Below are positions 1 to 8,911 of a DNA stretch of 49,974 nt, in pieces. Under the pieces are notes generated by a model. It was not told the DNA's origin and made no database searches. It worked only from the letters and a program-made list of their open reading frames with translations. The stretch is from CAYXVU01 sp964468725 (GTDB lineage: Bacteria; Acidobacteriota; Blastocatellia; UBA7656). Made by a program: the position numbers and the translations under genes. Every line of letters begins with the position of its first letter. Position 1 is the stretch's first letter. The DNA lies in assembly GCA_964468725.1 (NCBI GenBank), contig CAYXVU010000011.1:1-49974 (forward strand), read 5' to 3'.

Positions 1-731
1 CCCTCTTCCCGCACCAATCCTCGGCGATTGGCACGCAGGTCATTATGGGGGGGAAAGCATACGAGATCATCGGCGTTTTGGATAAGAAGAAGACCAGTTT
101 TCTGGGCGAATCTTTTGATGACAATAATATCTACATCCCCTTTCGCACGCTGCGCAAGATTTCGCCGCAAAGCGAGTTTATGATGATTCTATCGCGCGCC
201 AAGAGCGGGCACTTGAGACAAGCGCTCGATCAGATTGAAGAGATTTTGCGTCGTCGACGCGGCGTGCGGTATGACGAGCCAAACAATTTCGATCTCAGCA
301 CGGCAGATCGGATTATTGAACAGTTCGACAGTATCACGGGAGCGCTCGGATTGGTCGCCATTGCCTTGTCGGGAGTGGGCCTGTTGGTGGGCGGCATTGG
401 CGTGATGAACATCATGTTGGTGAGCGTCACCGAGCGCACGCAAGAGATCGGCATCCGCAAGGCCATCGGCGCGAAGCGTGGCGATATTGTCCGCCAATTT
501 CTATTTGAAGCGATGACGTTGACGTTTCTCGGCGGACTGCTCGGCGTGCTGTTTGCCGTAATGGTTGGGCAGGTGCTTGCGATGTTGGTTCCCGATCTGC
601 CGACTTCGATCCCGCTTTGGGCTGTGGGTACAGGGTTGGCGGTATCGGTCGCTATCGGTTTAATCTTCGGCGTATGGCCGGCGCGCAAAGCATCGCGGCT
701 CGATCCCATTGAGTGCTTGCGTTATGAGTGA
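1..731 (+). CDS. ABC transporter permease, MacB/FtsX type (5' end outside window)
   Basis: This is the C-terminal part of a MacB-type permease. The frame is open from base 3, so the true start lies upstream. The visible protein has a periplasmic-type segment ending in a ViGVL-like strand (EIIGVLDKK), then the FtsX membrane domain with three hydrophobic helices: around LVAIALSGVGLLVGGIGVMN, around LTFLGGLLGVLFAVMVG, and around VGTGLAVSVAIGLIFGVWPA. The cytoplasmic signature TERTQEIGIRKAIGAKR between helices 1 and 2 is characteristic of MacB/LolC-like permeases. The protein ends PARKASRLDPIECLRYE, a standard MacB tail. Family members export macrolides, peptides or lipoproteins with an ATPase partner. 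The substrate cannot be told here. It converges on the VWA gene, with 11 bases between the stops. Confidence 0.93.
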   Translation, partial: LFPHQSSAIGTQVIMGGKAYEIIGVLDKKKTSFLGESFDDNNIYIPFRTLRKISPQSEFMMILSRAKSGHLRQALDQIEEILRRRRGVRYDEPNNFDLSTADRIIEQFDSITGALGLVAIALSGVGLLVGGIGVMNIMLVSVTERTQEIGIRKAIGAKRGDIVRQFLFEAMTLTFLGGLLGVLFAVMVGQVLAMLVPDLPTSIPLWAVGTGLAVSVAIGLIFGVWPARKASRLDPIECLRYE

Positions 732-742
732 ACCCCTCGCCT

Positions 743-3700
743 TCAGGTAGTCAAACGAGAATAGATGCCGGGCAGTCGTTCCGGCAAACTCAATACATTA
801 TCAATAATCGTGTAGCCGACTTCGCCATAGAGATCGCGCAGTTGTTCTTCGGATTCGCGGTCAATCGTGATACAGAACGGCGTGATGAATTGCTGGCGGG
901 CTTGCCGCAAGGCAATACGGGTATCTTCGCGGGCATAGCGGCTATCGCCATAGTCGTGATCATAAGGGCGACCATCGGAGAGAATGATTAGCAGTTTGGT
1001 TCGCGCGTCTTGATGGGATAGGCGCATACTGGCATGGCGAATGGCTGCGCCAAGTCGGGTATTGTTCTGATAGGTGATGCCGCCAATGCGCCGTTCGATT
1101 TCGCTAGAGTAAGATTCCGAAAAGTCTTTGATGATATAAAACTTCACATTTTTACGCCCTTCGCTGGTGAAGCCTTGAATGGCGTAGCGGTCGCCGACCG
1201 ACTCGAGGGCTTCGCTCATTAAGACCAACCCCTCCTTCTCAATATCAATAATGCGCTGCCCGGGCTGCGTGTAGGGCTTATTCGGGTCGCGGCTGATGGT
1301 ACGCGCAGTGGAAGAGGACATATCGAGAAGAAACGAGACGGCAACATCGCGTTCGCGCCGTAGTTTTCGGGTGTACAGGCGATCATCGATTCGTCCGCTG
1401 CTGCGCTTGTCGAGTGCGTAATCGATGACGGCTTGCAGGTCATAATCTTCGCCGTCAATCTCGCCGCGAATACGTCGCAGGTTTTCCGGTCGCAGGAGTT
1501 GAAACTGATGGCGCACGGAAGAGATCACACCGCTGTAGCGACTGCGAACGAGTTCAACAAAGCTCGCTGACCCGCGAGAAGTTGTCCGTTCAATGACCCG
1601 ACACCAGCGGCGGCGGTAATCGGCAAGTTCTCTGTCCCATTCATCGTAATAGAAGGCGCGGTCGCCTTTTTCAAGGTCTTGTTCAGTGGCCTCAAATTGA
1701 TTGAAGCGGCTGAGCAGGTCTGAATCGGCATCAAGCGTCTGGTTTTGCACCGGTGACCAATAACTTAACGGGTCTTCGCGCGGGGTGAGTTGTTGCTCGG
1801 GGTCAGCCATTGGGTCAGCACCGGCGGATTGGTCATTTGGGTTCTCTCCTGCTTCCGTTTCCTCTCGATTCTCTTGGTTGGCAGCCTCTGAGGGTTGCGG
1901 CTCTTCGACGAAGAGAGAGTAGACCTTTTGTGTGGCGACGAGGGAGTCGGCGACAGTTGCCTCTTCATGCAGGACGTTGTCGAAAAGGATCTTTTCGAGA
2001 TCGCGCACTAGCGTCGGGTAAAGGCTGCGGGTTTCTGTTGTGGCCCCGCCGCAGATGGCAATCTGGAAGAGGATTTCAAAAGGCAGCAGGTTTGCCGGAA
2101 GGCGCGTGATGTCTGGGCGTCTCTCACGCAACCGCAGGCGTACGAAGTCGAGGTCGCGGCGGATGCCGCGATAGGTGCGGCGAAGGAGAAAGTCAATGCG
2201 ACCGTTTTCAATCGTTGTAAACAGGCGGATCGCCAGATCGAAGTTCGGAAATTCAGTGAGCGCGAGGAGGAAATCTACCTCTTTTTCAGCGGACTTTTTC
2301 GTCTTCTTACGTTCATCTGTTCGGTCTGCCAGCAAAGGCGAAGTAAAGATAGAGTGTAGGTGTTGATGAGCAGCCAGCAGGTCAGGCGTATTGGCCGCAT
2401 AGGTCAGAAACTCGATCTGCCCTGCCGCGTGGGCGGCGAGGACTTTGAAGAGGCGGAAGTTCTCCTCTTCATTTTCGAACTCGGAGACCACAGCGGGCAG
2501 ATAGATGGTTTTGCCGTCGCCAATCTTTGCCTCATCGGGGATCGCGGCTAGAGAAGCAATATGGAGAGAGCGACCGGTCAGCCCCTCCACATAGAGGCGC
2601 AGGGTCTGTGCTATGGCATCGAGAGTGAGGCCGCCTTCGATTTTCAGAAGAGCTTCCTGACTGGCCTTCGATTCGAGGCTGTAATAAGCCTGCAGGCGAC
2701 GCGCACTATCCTGGGGATTTTCGATGCCGCGCAGCGCCCAATCTCGAAATTGTGCGAGGGTGGCGGCGCTGAGAGCGAGGGGGCTTGATTTGAAACATTC
2801 GACGGCCGCCTGGTTGTTGTGTTCGGCAATCTCTTCGACGACTTGAATGACGGCTGCGACGACAACGGCGCGGCGTTGGCGACCCGCGCGAGCCGCAAGA
2901 TCATTGATGATCTGCGGGCTGGCTTTGAGAAAGTGATAGCTGGCGGCATTTCCTTGCAAGGATACGCGACGCGCTAGAGCCGTCCATTTTTCGAAGGAGT
3001 TGACTCCGGCAATATCGAGCACACAACCGGCGGCTTTGAAGTATTGCAACGCTACGCCGCCCGAACGCTCAAGATACTCTTCGGTGAAGTGAAAGAGTTT
3101 CGTAAGCGCTTCGGGCGCGGCTTGGCCGATGAAGTTCGGCAATTCTGCGAAGAATTCGGCAGCCGTGCCGCCGGAGCGAAAGGCGAAAGCGGCGGTAAGA
3201 GAGAGCGTTTGGGCAAGCAGGGCGGGCTGCTGTTTAGCTTTGATAGCAGAAATAACGCGAACCGAGGCTTGGAGCAGATCATTGCTGTGCTTCACCGAAT
3301 GGCGCGCAAGTTCTAAACAGATGGTCAAAATTTTAGCAACTGTAGCCGGGTCGTCGAGAGTTCGGATGATGTCGGGAGCCGACTGAAAGCCCTCTAAAGC
3401 TGTATGAGCGGAGAGCGCCGATTGTTTATTGGCTAATTTGAGGAGGTGGCCACGGAGTTCGAGAGGTAGGGCTTGGAGGATAGCAGCCGTAGAGCGAATC
3501 CACTCGATGGCGCTGTCGGCGCTGGTTGAGGCGAGACGTTTGGCAGTCTCTCCCCAGACGCGTAGGTCGGAACTGTCGGTGAGGCGAGAGACTTCCGGCA
3601 TGGCGCGCAGCAGTTCGATGGCTGCGCGCGGGTTGGTTGCGGCCAGCATGACGGAGAGGTCTGTCGCCAGTGCGATGCGGTCATAAGGGAGTGAGAAGAG

Positions 3701-3814
3701 CGCTTTGGGGAGCGATTCGAGCGGCGAATCGTCCGCATCGGGAAGGCTCTTTTGCAATCGGGATCTGAGCTCTTTTTCAGCTTGCCGGTCGGCATCTTGC
3801 CGCGATTTTTTCAT
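743..3814 (-). CDS. Large VWA-domain protein, NorD/CbbO-like
   Basis: A protein of about 1023 residues. Residues 1 to about 700 look all-helical and repeat-like, followed by an acidic linker rich in Glu and Asp. The C-terminal 200 residues form a von Willebrand A domain with an intact MIDAS: DMSSS at about residue 831, a middle Thr region (TYQNNTRLG), and ILSDGRP at about 943-949. This end resembles NorD and CbbO, which work with MoxR/CbbQ-type AAA+ ATPases to activate metalloenzymes. No such ATPase is adjacent; the only MoxR gene in view is 26 kb away. I chose the ATG at 3814 because the open frame upstream of it runs through the fad operator region. No clear ribosome-binding site is seen. 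It is transcribed divergently from fadR across 147 bases containing the FadR-type operator. The target enzyme is unknown. Confidence 0.85.
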   Translation of the reverse strand: MKKSRQDADRQAEKELRSRLQKSLPDADDSPLESLPKALFSLPYDRIALATDLSVMLAATNPRAAIELLRAMPEVSRLTDSSDLRVWGETAKRLASTSADSAIEWIRSTAAILQALPLELRGHLLKLANKQSALSAHTALEGFQSAPDIIRTLDDPATVAKILTICLELARHSVKHSNDLLQASVRVISAIKAKQQPALLAQTLSLTAAFAFRSGGTAAEFFAELPNFIGQAAPEALTKLFHFTEEYLERSGGVALQYFKAAGCVLDIAGVNSFEKWTALARRVSLQGNAASYHFLKASPQIINDLAARAGRQRRAVVVAAVIQVVEEIAEHNNQAAVECFKSSPLALSAATLAQFRDWALRGIENPQDSARRLQAYYSLESKASQEALLKIEGGLTLDAIAQTLRLYVEGLTGRSLHIASLAAIPDEAKIGDGKTIYLPAVVSEFENEEENFRLFKVLAAHAAGQIEFLTYAANTPDLLAAHQHLHSIFTSPLLADRTDERKKTKKSAEKEVDFLLALTEFPNFDLAIRLFTTIENGRIDFLLRRTYRGIRRDLDFVRLRLRERRPDITRLPANLLPFEILFQIAICGGATTETRSLYPTLVRDLEKILFDNVLHEEATVADSLVATQKVYSLFVEEPQPSEAANQENREETEAGENPNDQSAGADPMADPEQQLTPREDPLSYWSPVQNQTLDADSDLLSRFNQFEATEQDLEKGDRAFYYDEWDRELADYRRRWCRVIERTTSRGSASFVELVRSRYSGVISSVRHQFQLLRPENLRRIRGEIDGEDYDLQAVIDYALDKRSSGRIDDRLYTRKLRRERDVAVSFLLDMSSSTARTISRDPNKPYTQPGQRIIDIEKEGLVLMSEALESVGDRYAIQGFTSEGRKNVKFYIIKDFSESYSSEIERRIGGITYQNNTRLGAAIRHASMRLSHQDARTKLLIILSDGRPYDHDYGDSRYAREDTRIALRQARQQFITPFCITIDRESEEQLRDLYGEVGYTIIDNVLSLPERLPGIYSRLTT

Positions 3815-3887
3815 GGCAAGGCCATGATGGCAGAGGGGGAAAAAAGTGGCAATAGGGTGCGGATCATTGGCCTGCGGCGGATTCGGC

Positions 3888-3917
3888 TTGCATGCAAAGC
3901 GCCTTCTATCGTACAAA
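3888..3917 (+). promoter_or_regulatory. Putative promoter of the fad operon
   Basis: TTGCAT (3888-3893) and TACAAA (3912-3917) are separated by 18 bases and resemble sigma-70 -35 and -10 boxes (4 of 6 matches for the -10). The FadR-type operator starts two bases after the -10 box, so a bound repressor would cover the start of transcription. Inferred from sequence only. Confidence 0.4.
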
Positions 3918-3918
3918 A

Positions 3919-3936
3919 TGAATGAGTATTCATTCA
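3919..3936 (+). promoter_or_regulatory. FadR-type operator (18-bp palindrome)
   Basis: The sequence TGAATGAGTATTCATTCA is a perfect inverted repeat with 7-base arms and a 4-base centre. Read on the minus strand it is TGAATGAATACTCATTCA. This fits at every position the Bacillus subtilis FadR (TetR family) consensus TGAATGAMTANTCATTCA, as I remember it. It lies 25 bases before the TetR regulator gene that heads a fadD-fadN-fadA-fadE operon, which is the regulator and target combination expected for acyl-CoA-responsive repression. It sits between divergent genes, so it could also affect the VWA gene. Confidence 0.85.
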
Positions 3937-3961
3937 CAAAGAAGATTAAGCGAAGGAACGA

Positions 3962-4576
3962 ATGTCAGCGAAAAAAGCTACCCTCAACAAAGAGAAGGCC
4001 GGTGGCAAGGCGGAAGCCATTTTGCGAGCGGCGATCAAGGTCTTTGCCGGTAGCGGCTATTTCAATTCCAAAGTTGCGGATGTAGCCAAAGAGGCAGGAG
4101 TGGCCGATGGCACAGTCTATCTCTATTTTAAGAATAAAGACGACATTTTGGTTTCGATCTTCAATCATTACATGGAAGAAGCGTTGGCCAAAGGGCGGTC
4201 ACGTCTGGCAGAGGTCACAGACCCAATTGAGAAATTGCGACGAATCGTCTACGCGCATCTGGAAGGCTTGGGAAAAGACCGCGATCTCGCGATTGTCTTT
4301 CAGGTAGAGTTTCGTTCATCAACCAAATTCATGGAGCAATTCTCGGCAACCAAGGTTACCGAATATCTCGAATTGATTCGCGGTGTTATCGAAGAGGGGC
4401 AAGGTGCGGGGGTATTTCGACGAAGTTTGAATTCGCAGATCGTTGCCAAGATTCTCTTCGGGGCGCTTGATGAGATGGCGACCAATTGGGTGTTGAGCCG
4501 CAAGCGCTATAGTCTGCTGTCAACAGCCGAAACCGTAATTGAGGTCTTCCTTCAGGGCGTGACCGCAGGGAAGTGA
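3962..4576 (+). CDS. fadR: TetR-family fatty-acid regulator (FadR-like)
   Basis: 204 residues, the usual TetR length. The N-terminal helix-turn-helix spans about residues 18-64, with AILRAAIKVFAGSGYFNSK followed by the recognition region GVADGTVYLYFKNKDDIL. The C-terminal half (RRIVYAHLEGL, FQVEFRSS, FGALDEMATNW) resembles the ligand domain of Bacillus and Thermus FadR/YsiA, which bind long-chain acyl-CoA and then release DNA. The ATG at 3962 follows a GAAGGAA ribosome-binding site. It is the first gene of the beta-oxidation operon and sits directly behind the palindromic operator, so autoregulation is likely. Operon context and operator make the FadR assignment strong; the ligand is inferred. 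Confidence 0.9.
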   Translation: MSAKKATLNKEKAGGKAEAILRAAIKVFAGSGYFNSKVADVAKEAGVADGTVYLYFKNKDDILVSIFNHYMEEALAKGRSRLAEVTDPIEKLRRIVYAHLEGLGKDRDLAIVFQVEFRSSTKFMEQFSATKVTEYLELIRGVIEEGQGAGVFRRSLNSQIVAKILFGALDEMATNWVLSRKRYSLLSTAETVIEVFLQGVTAGK

Positions 4577-4592
4577 GGGGCGAAACCGAGTC

Positions 4593-6416
4593 ATGGCGCG
4601 GGAACCCAAAACGATTCCTGCCCTCTTTCACAGGGCAGTTGAGAGCTATCGAGAGGATGCATTTTTGCGCTTCAAGAAGGCAGGCGTGTGGCATACGCTG
4701 CGTTATGGCGAGGTCGCGCGCAGGGTGCGCGAGTTGGCTCTCGGCCTTCATCGGTTAGGGGTGAAGAGAGGGGATCGGGTAGCCATTTGGTCGGAGAATC
4801 GTCCGGAGTGGAATCTGGCTGATCTGGCCATCTTGGTATTGGGAGCGGTGGACGTACCGATCTATGCAACGCAAGCGGCGGGACAGATCGAATTTATCTT
4901 AGCCGATGCGGGAACGTCGGTGATCTTCGTATCGGCTGCCTTCCGGGAGGCAGCGCGGGAGTTGCGTGACCGGGTGGGCTGCTTAGAACAGATTATCTGT
5001 TTTGATGGCGAAAAGACTGATGCCTCCGACCGAGAGGTGCTGGCTGTTGAGACGATTGTCGAGGAAGGAAGAAAATTATATGGCGAGCAGCCCGGCCTCT
5101 ATGACGGGCTATGGCAAGCGATTGAGCCGGAACGACTGGCGACGTTGATCTATACATCGGGCACGACCGGAGAGCCGAAAGGGGTAATGCTATCGCACCG
5201 CAATCTCACGGCGAATGTTTTGAATATCTATGAGTGGCTGGAATTGGCAGGGAGGCGCGATGAGGCGCTGACCTATCTGCCATTCTCGCACATCTTTGAG
5301 CGCGCTGCCTGGTATCTTTATATGCACGCAGGAACGGTTTTCGCCTATGCCGAGAGCATTGACAGGGTTGCAGCCAATCTGTCCGAGGTTCGGCCAACGG
5401 TGATGAAGATCGTGCCGAGAATGTTTGAGAAGATCTATGCCCGGATATTGGAGCGCGGGTTGGGGAGTGGCTTTCCGAGAAGACAACTCTTTCTTTGGGC
5501 ATTGGGGGTCGGAAGAGAGTGGGCGGAAGCGCGGGACAAAGGGCAAAGGGTTGGTTTGGGTTTACGGCTGCAGTACGGAGTGGCGAACCGGCTGGTTTTT
5601 CGTTCGGTGCGAGCGGCATTAGGTGGGCGAATACGGCTCTTTATTTCGGGAGGGGCAGCCTTAGCGCCTGAGGTGGCATACTTTTTTGCAGGTGCGGGGC
5701 TGGTGATTTTGCAAGGCTACGGATTGACAGAGACTTCCCCTTCAATCTCTTGTAATCAGGAAGGGCGCAACCGCATTGGCTCGGTCGGGCCGGTGATCGG
5801 CGGAGTTGAGGTAAGACTGGCGGAAGATGGAGAGATTGAAGTGCGAGGCGAATCCGTCATGCAAGGGTATTACAATCGTGAAGCGGAGAATCGAGAGGCC
5901 TCTACCGCAGACGGATGGTTCCGCACCGGAGATATCGGTTATTTGGATGCGAATGGCTTTCTGTATATCACTGATAGGAAAAAGGAGTTGATTAAGACGA
6001 GCGGTGGAAAGTATATCGCGCCCCAAAAGATTGAATCCCTAATTAAAGCTAGCCGTTTTGTCTCACAGGTCGTAGTGATCGGGGAGGCGCGGAAGTATGC
6101 AGTGGCGCTGATTGTCCCGAATTGGGATCTAGTCCGAAGTTATGCTGCCCATAAAGGATTGGGAATTAGCTGTGTCGAGGAATTACGAACTCATCCGCGG
6201 ATTGGTGAGTTGATTCAGCGGCAGGTTGACAAACACACCGAAGGGTTATCAGGTTACGAGCGGGTGAAGCGCGTGGCGTTATTGACTGAGGAGTTATCCG
6301 TCGAGAGCGGGGAATTGACGCCGACGTTAAAGCCTCGGCGCGCCTTCATCGAGAGTCGGTATGGAGAGGTGATTGAGGGGCTTTATCTTTCCAAAGAGCA
6401 ATTGAGTCTGGTTTAG
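4593..6416 (+). CDS. fadD: Long-chain acyl-CoA synthetase (AMP-forming)
   Basis: 607 residues. Activates fatty acids to acyl-CoA through an acyl-adenylate, the entry step of beta-oxidation. Adenylate-forming motifs are in order: the P-loop-like LIYTSGTTGEPKGVMLSH at about residue 186, LPFSHIFERA, YGLTETSP at about 378, GWFRTGDIGYLD at about 445, and DRKKELIKTSGGKYIAPQ with the C-terminal catalytic Lys region. The length and the FSHIFERA form are those of the FadD15/LcfA-type long-chain group rather than acetyl-CoA synthetases. It starts 16 bases after fadR and ends 27 bases before fadN, so it is clearly in the same operon. Chain-length preference cannot be read from sequence. Confidence 0.93.
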   Translation: MAREPKTIPALFHRAVESYREDAFLRFKKAGVWHTLRYGEVARRVRELALGLHRLGVKRGDRVAIWSENRPEWNLADLAILVLGAVDVPIYATQAAGQIEFILADAGTSVIFVSAAFREAARELRDRVGCLEQIICFDGEKTDASDREVLAVETIVEEGRKLYGEQPGLYDGLWQAIEPERLATLIYTSGTTGEPKGVMLSHRNLTANVLNIYEWLELAGRRDEALTYLPFSHIFERAAWYLYMHAGTVFAYAESIDRVAANLSEVRPTVMKIVPRMFEKIYARILERGLGSGFPRRQLFLWALGVGREWAEARDKGQRVGLGLRLQYGVANRLVFRSVRAALGGRIRLFISGGAALAPEVAYFFAGAGLVILQGYGLTETSPSISCNQEGRNRIGSVGPVIGGVEVRLAEDGEIEVRGESVMQGYYNREAENREASTADGWFRTGDIGYLDANGFLYITDRKKELIKTSGGKYIAPQKIESLIKASRFVSQVVVIGEARKYAVALIVPNWDLVRSYAAHKGLGISCVEELRTHPRIGELIQRQVDKHTEGLSGYERVKRVALLTEELSVESGELTPTLKPRRAFIESRYGEVIEGLYLSKEQLSLV

Positions 6417-6443
6417 GAGTCCGAGTGGAAAGGGGAGGGGATT

Positions 6444-8816
6444 TTGGGTACTCGAATTCGCAAAGCAGCAGTCTTAGGAGCGGGCACAATGGGGGCGCAA
6501 ATTGCAGCTCATTTGGCTAATGGGGGGATCGAAGTATTATTGCTCGATATTCCTTGCGAGCAGGCTGAAGGGCAAATGGCGCGCAACCGCATCGCTGATG
6601 AGGGAGTGGCGCGATTAAAGAGCCTGCGCCCCTCCCCACTTTTTTCGATAACCAGTCTGAGTCTGATAACGACAGGGAATTTTCAAGATAATTTGAGAGA
6701 GGTTGGGGAGGCGGATTGGATTATTGAAGCGGTGGTTGAGAAGCTCGAAGTGAAGCGCGAATTATATGAAAAAGTTGAGCTATTTCGTAAGCCATCGGCC
6801 ATTGTGAGCAGTAACACATCGGGGTTACGACTTTCTCTGCTTTCTGAAGGGAGAAGCGCTGGTTTTAAGAATAGCTTTCTTGGCACGCACTTTTTTAATC
6901 CGCCGAGGTATCTGAAACTGGTTGAGGTGATACCAACGGAGGAGACTCTGCCGACAGTTACGCAATCAATGGTTGAATTTCTTGATCGACGGCTTGGCAA
7001 AGGGGTTGTGATTGCGAAAGACTCTCCTAATTTTATTGCGAACCGAATTGCTACCTTTTCCTCTCTCAATTCTATGCGATTGATGGTCGAAGGGGGGTAT
7101 TCCATAGAAGAGATTGATTCCCTGACGGGAACTATAATTGGACGCCCTCGGTCTGCCACCTTCCGCACGGCGGATCTGGTTGGGCTCGATACGGCGTTGT
7201 TGGTCGCTGATAATCTTTATGAAGCAGTGCCGGAAGATGAAAAGCGGGAGGTTTTGCAGGCTCCTCCGTTCTTTCGGGAAATGGTGGCGCGAGGTTGGCT
7301 CGGTAATAAGGCAGGGAAGGGATTCTATTATAAACAGAAGGGGGAGGGGGGGGAGGCCGCTCCTTTTGTTCTAGATTGGGAGAAGATGGAATACCGACCT
7401 CTTCAAAAGGTTCGGTTTCCGTCGCTTGATGCGGCAAAATCGGTTGAGGATACGGCAGAACGGATACGGACTCTCATCTATGGATCAGATCGAGTTGGGG
7501 AATATCTCTGGAAGAGCATTTCGCAAGGCTTGATCTATGCGGCCAATCGGATTCCGGAGGTTAGTGATGAGATTTTTACCATTGATCGGGCGGTGCGGTG
7601 GGGGTTCGGCTATGAGTTTGGTATCTTCGATTTATGGGACGCGATAGGGGTTGAGCGCTCGGTGGCTAAATTGACAGCCGAAGGGGCGGAGGTTCCAGGT
7701 GTGGTTGACCGACTTCTTTCGAGAGGGAATAAAAGTTTTTATGAGCGACAAGAGGGAAGGGTTACATATTTTGATATAGACAGCGGACAATACGAAGAGG
7801 TACCGGAAGCGGAAGGCATTCTGATTCTGAAATCGCTTAAAGAGCGGACAGGGGTTATCCGAAAGAACGGGGCGGCTTCGCTTCTCGATCTCGGAGATGG
7901 CGTCTTAGGGCTTGAGTTCCATTCCAAGATGAATGCCATAGGTGGCGATACCATCGCTATGATGAATCAGGCAGTGACGGAATTGGAGAAGAACTTTTTG
8001 GCATTGGTCGTAGGCAATGAAGCGGAAAATTTTTCGGTCGGCGCTAATCTGGCAATGGTCTTGATGGCGGCTCAAGAAGGTGAATGGGAAGAGATCGAAT
8101 TGTCTGTTCGGCAATTTCAAAGCGCAAATCAGCGTCTTCGCTGTGCGTCCAAGCCTGTGGTTGTTGCGGTACAGGGAATGGCGTTGGGAGGGGGATGCGA
8201 AGTTGCGATGCATGGAAAGAAGATTCAGGCAGCCGCTGAGTCTTATTTGGGATTGGTAGAGGTGGGAGTGGGTCTGATACCTGGCGGTGGCGGGGTAAAA
8301 GAGCTATTGCGACGAGCGATCAAGGGTGCGTTGCCGGATGAGGACTTGTTCCCGCGAGTGAGGAGGGCTTTTGAGATGGTTGCGATGGCAAAAGTTTCAA
8401 CCTCGGGTGTCGAAGCAAGGGAAATGGGATTTTTGGCAGAGAAAGACAGCATCTGCATGAATCGCGATAGGGTATTGGGAGAGGCGAAGCAAGTTGCTCT
8501 GCAAATGGCAAAAGAAGAGAGCGTGGCCGCGCATTCGAATCAGGAGATTGCGGTACTTGGTGCGGAAGGACTTGCGATGCTCAAGATGGGAATTCATCTG
8601 ATGAAGCGTGGCGGATTCATCAGTGAGTATGACGCGCAGGTTGCATCGAAGCTGGCTTTTGTCTTCACCGGAGGGGATGTCAGTCGTAAGACCATGGTTA
8701 CGGAAGAGTATTTGTTGGGATTGGAGCGGGAGGCCTTTGTATCGCTCTGCGGCGAGCGGCGGACGCAAGAGCGAATGTTGCATATGTTAAAGACGGGCAA
8801 GCCGCTTCGGAATTAA
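6444..8816 (+). CDS. fadN: 3-hydroxyacyl-CoA dehydrogenase / enoyl-CoA hydratase, FadN type
   Basis: 790 residues, close to Bacillus FadN. The dehydrogenase half comes first: Rossmann motif VLGAGTMGAQIAAH at residues 9-22, SSNTSGLRLS, and GTHFFNPPRYLKLVEVIP with the catalytic His. The hydratase domain follows (about 470-700), with FSVGANLAM, VQGMALGGGCEVAMH and LVEVGVGLIPGGGG. This order is the reverse of E. coli FadB and defines the FadN type. It carries out hydration and NAD-dependent oxidation in beta-oxidation, with the FadA thiolase downstream. The start codon is TTG at 6444, supported by a strong AGGGGAGGGG ribosome-binding site at 6431-6440. It is third in the operon. Confidence 0.93.
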   Translation: MGTRIRKAAVLGAGTMGAQIAAHLANGGIEVLLLDIPCEQAEGQMARNRIADEGVARLKSLRPSPLFSITSLSLITTGNFQDNLREVGEADWIIEAVVEKLEVKRELYEKVELFRKPSAIVSSNTSGLRLSLLSEGRSAGFKNSFLGTHFFNPPRYLKLVEVIPTEETLPTVTQSMVEFLDRRLGKGVVIAKDSPNFIANRIATFSSLNSMRLMVEGGYSIEEIDSLTGTIIGRPRSATFRTADLVGLDTALLVADNLYEAVPEDEKREVLQAPPFFREMVARGWLGNKAGKGFYYKQKGEGGEAAPFVLDWEKMEYRPLQKVRFPSLDAAKSVEDTAERIRTLIYGSDRVGEYLWKSISQGLIYAANRIPEVSDEIFTIDRAVRWGFGYEFGIFDLWDAIGVERSVAKLTAEGAEVPGVVDRLLSRGNKSFYERQEGRVTYFDIDSGQYEEVPEAEGILILKSLKERTGVIRKNGAASLLDLGDGVLGLEFHSKMNAIGGDTIAMMNQAVTELEKNFLALVVGNEAENFSVGANLAMVLMAAQEGEWEEIELSVRQFQSANQRLRCASKPVVVAVQGMALGGGCEVAMHGKKIQAAAESYLGLVEVGVGLIPGGGGVKELLRRAIKGALPDEDLFPRVRRAFEMVAMAKVSTSGVEAREMGFLAEKDSICMNRDRVLGEAKQVALQMAKEESVAAHSNQEIAVLGAEGLAMLKMGIHLMKRGGFISEYDAQVASKLAFVFTGGDVSRKTMVTEEYLLGLEREAFVSLCGERRTQERMLHMLKTGKPLRN

Positions 8817-8911
8817 GGCGATCCGAAGTCTGTAGTCTGTAGACAGAAGGCGAAAGCGCATTGAATATTGAATGAGGAGAAATTCTGCAGAAGCAACGAT
8901 GAGGTGAGGCA

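Noticed and set aside
8869..8875. TGAATGA half-site before fadA
   Set aside because: The partner half is absent, so it is not a second FadR operator.
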